A stretch of DNA of 6,390 nt from DASSCW01 sp036556695. GTDB lineage: Bacteria; Chloroflexota; Limnocylindria; QHBO01. The notes under the pieces were generated by a model. That model searched no databases. It had not been told where the DNA came from and saw only the letters and a program-made list of their open reading frames with translations. The stretch covers positions 1-6,390 of the forward strand of contig DATBIY010000061.1 in NCBI GenBank assembly GCA_036556695.1. Direction: 5' to 3'. A program made the position numbers and the translations under genes. This document shows, piece by piece, positions 5,915 to 6,390 of the stretch. How positions within the stretch are numbered: position 1 is the stretch's first letter; every line of letters starts with the position of its first letter.

Positions 5915-5952
5915 CATCGGTCCATGGCTGCGGAAGGCAGCAGAAATGAAAA

Positions 5953-6070
<118 letters not shown>

Positions 6071-6180
6071 TGATCTTCAATTCGCGCCGCCCGAAGGCGG
6101 CTGACCGATGATTGGAAGCAATCGAATTCGTCGCGGACGTTCCGCATCGCGCGCCCCAGCGTCGTGCTAGGCGCGTGAAA
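6071..6180 (-). other. 23S-5S internal transcribed spacer
   Basis: This 110-base spacer contains no tRNA. In the transcript it holds a 6-bp stem capped by a cUUCGg tetraloop (6086-6101), a short stem GAUUG/CAAUC with a CUUC loop (6110-6123), and a 6-bp CGCGCC/GGCGCG stem (6150-6155 with 6170-6175) next to the 23S 3' end. These are probable folding and processing elements of the rRNA precursor. Confidence 0.8.
6086..6101 (-). other. UUCG tetraloop hairpin in the 23S-5S spacer
   Basis: On the transcribed strand the sequence GCCGCC-UUCG-GGCGGC forms an exceptionally stable C(UUCG)G tetraloop hairpin. It lies 15 bases upstream of the 5S 5' end. It is likely a structural punctuation mark or nuclease boundary in the precursor; it has no U-run. 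Confidence 0.7.
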
Positions 6181-6390
6181 TTAGGTCAAGCCCTCGACCA
6201 TTAGTACCGCTTGGCTGAGCGCATTGCTGCGCGTACACGTGCGGCCTATCAAACAGCTAGTCTCGCTGCGGTCTTACCTGGTTAACCCAGTGGGGAACCT
6301 CATCTTGAGGCGAGCTTCGCACTTAGATGCTTTCAGTGCTTATCCCAACCGAACATACCTACCCAGCAATGCCACTGGCGTGACAACTGG
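6181..6390 (-). rRNA. rrl: 23S ribosomal RNA, 3' end (partial, 5' part off the right edge)
   Basis: The minus strand matches the last roughly 210 bases of bacterial 23S rRNA. Recognisable blocks include GGGAUAAGCACUGAAAGCAUC followed by UAAG, the later GUUUGAUAGGCC element, and the terminal GGUACUAAUGGUCGAGGG with GCUUGACCU. The 3' end is set near 6181-6183 by analogy with the E. coli end (GGCUUAACCUU). The sarcin-ricin loop lies just outside the window. The gene is transcribed leftwards into 5S. Confidence 0.95.

Noticed and set aside
6071..6180. tRNA gene in the 23S-5S spacer
   Set aside because: There is no cloverleaf, no GTTCGA T-loop and no anticodon arm; the spacer holds only short stems.

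Overview
The window is a high-GC stretch of bacterial chromosome, densely coded and housekeeping in character. The best guess for the host is a Chloroflexota bacterium, perhaps related to Thermomicrobia. This rests on three things: the four-S1-domain ribosomal S1-like protein with long acidic Ala/Glu/Pro tails, an Fpg/Nei glycosylase beginning PELPD, and a LysM protein whose cysteine-bearing N-terminus (CPFLALGED...) resembles ones I associate with that phylum. The assignment is an inference from recall, not from a search.

Layout from left to right. Positions 1-1772 (minus) hold the N-terminal 590 codons of clpC, which runs off the left edge. Positions 1773-1968 are a spacer with a strong hairpin behind the S1 gene and a well-centred dyad upstream of clpC. 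Positions 1969-4026 (minus) encode a 685-residue S1-domain protein that appears to start at TTG. Positions 4027-4248 are a divergent intergenic region with a strong Shine-Dalgarno and a leader hairpin for the S1 gene. Positions 4249-5070 (plus) encode an Fpg/Nei-family DNA glycosylase starting at GTG; it is the only plus-strand gene. After a 36-bp convergent gap, 5107-5829 (minus) encode a single-pass membrane protein with a Cys-rich N-terminus and a C-terminal LysM domain. Positions 5890-5914 are the probable terminator of an rRNA operon, 5953-6070 (minus) is a complete 5S rRNA, 6071-6180 is the 23S-5S spacer, and 6181-6390 (minus) is the 3' end of 23S rRNA, cut by the right edge.

The gene set covers protein quality control (ClpC), translation (S1, 23S, 5S), base-excision repair (Fpg/Nei) and the cell envelope (LysM protein). 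Each protein gene seems to be its own transcription unit; I see no operon linking them by function. No gene-free stretch exceeds 300 bases. I find no mobile element, CRISPR array, tRNA or clearly new multi-gene system. The least explained items are the Cys-rich/LysM membrane protein, the dyad in front of clpC, the tail architecture and start of the S1 protein, and an unusual zinc finger in the glycosylase.
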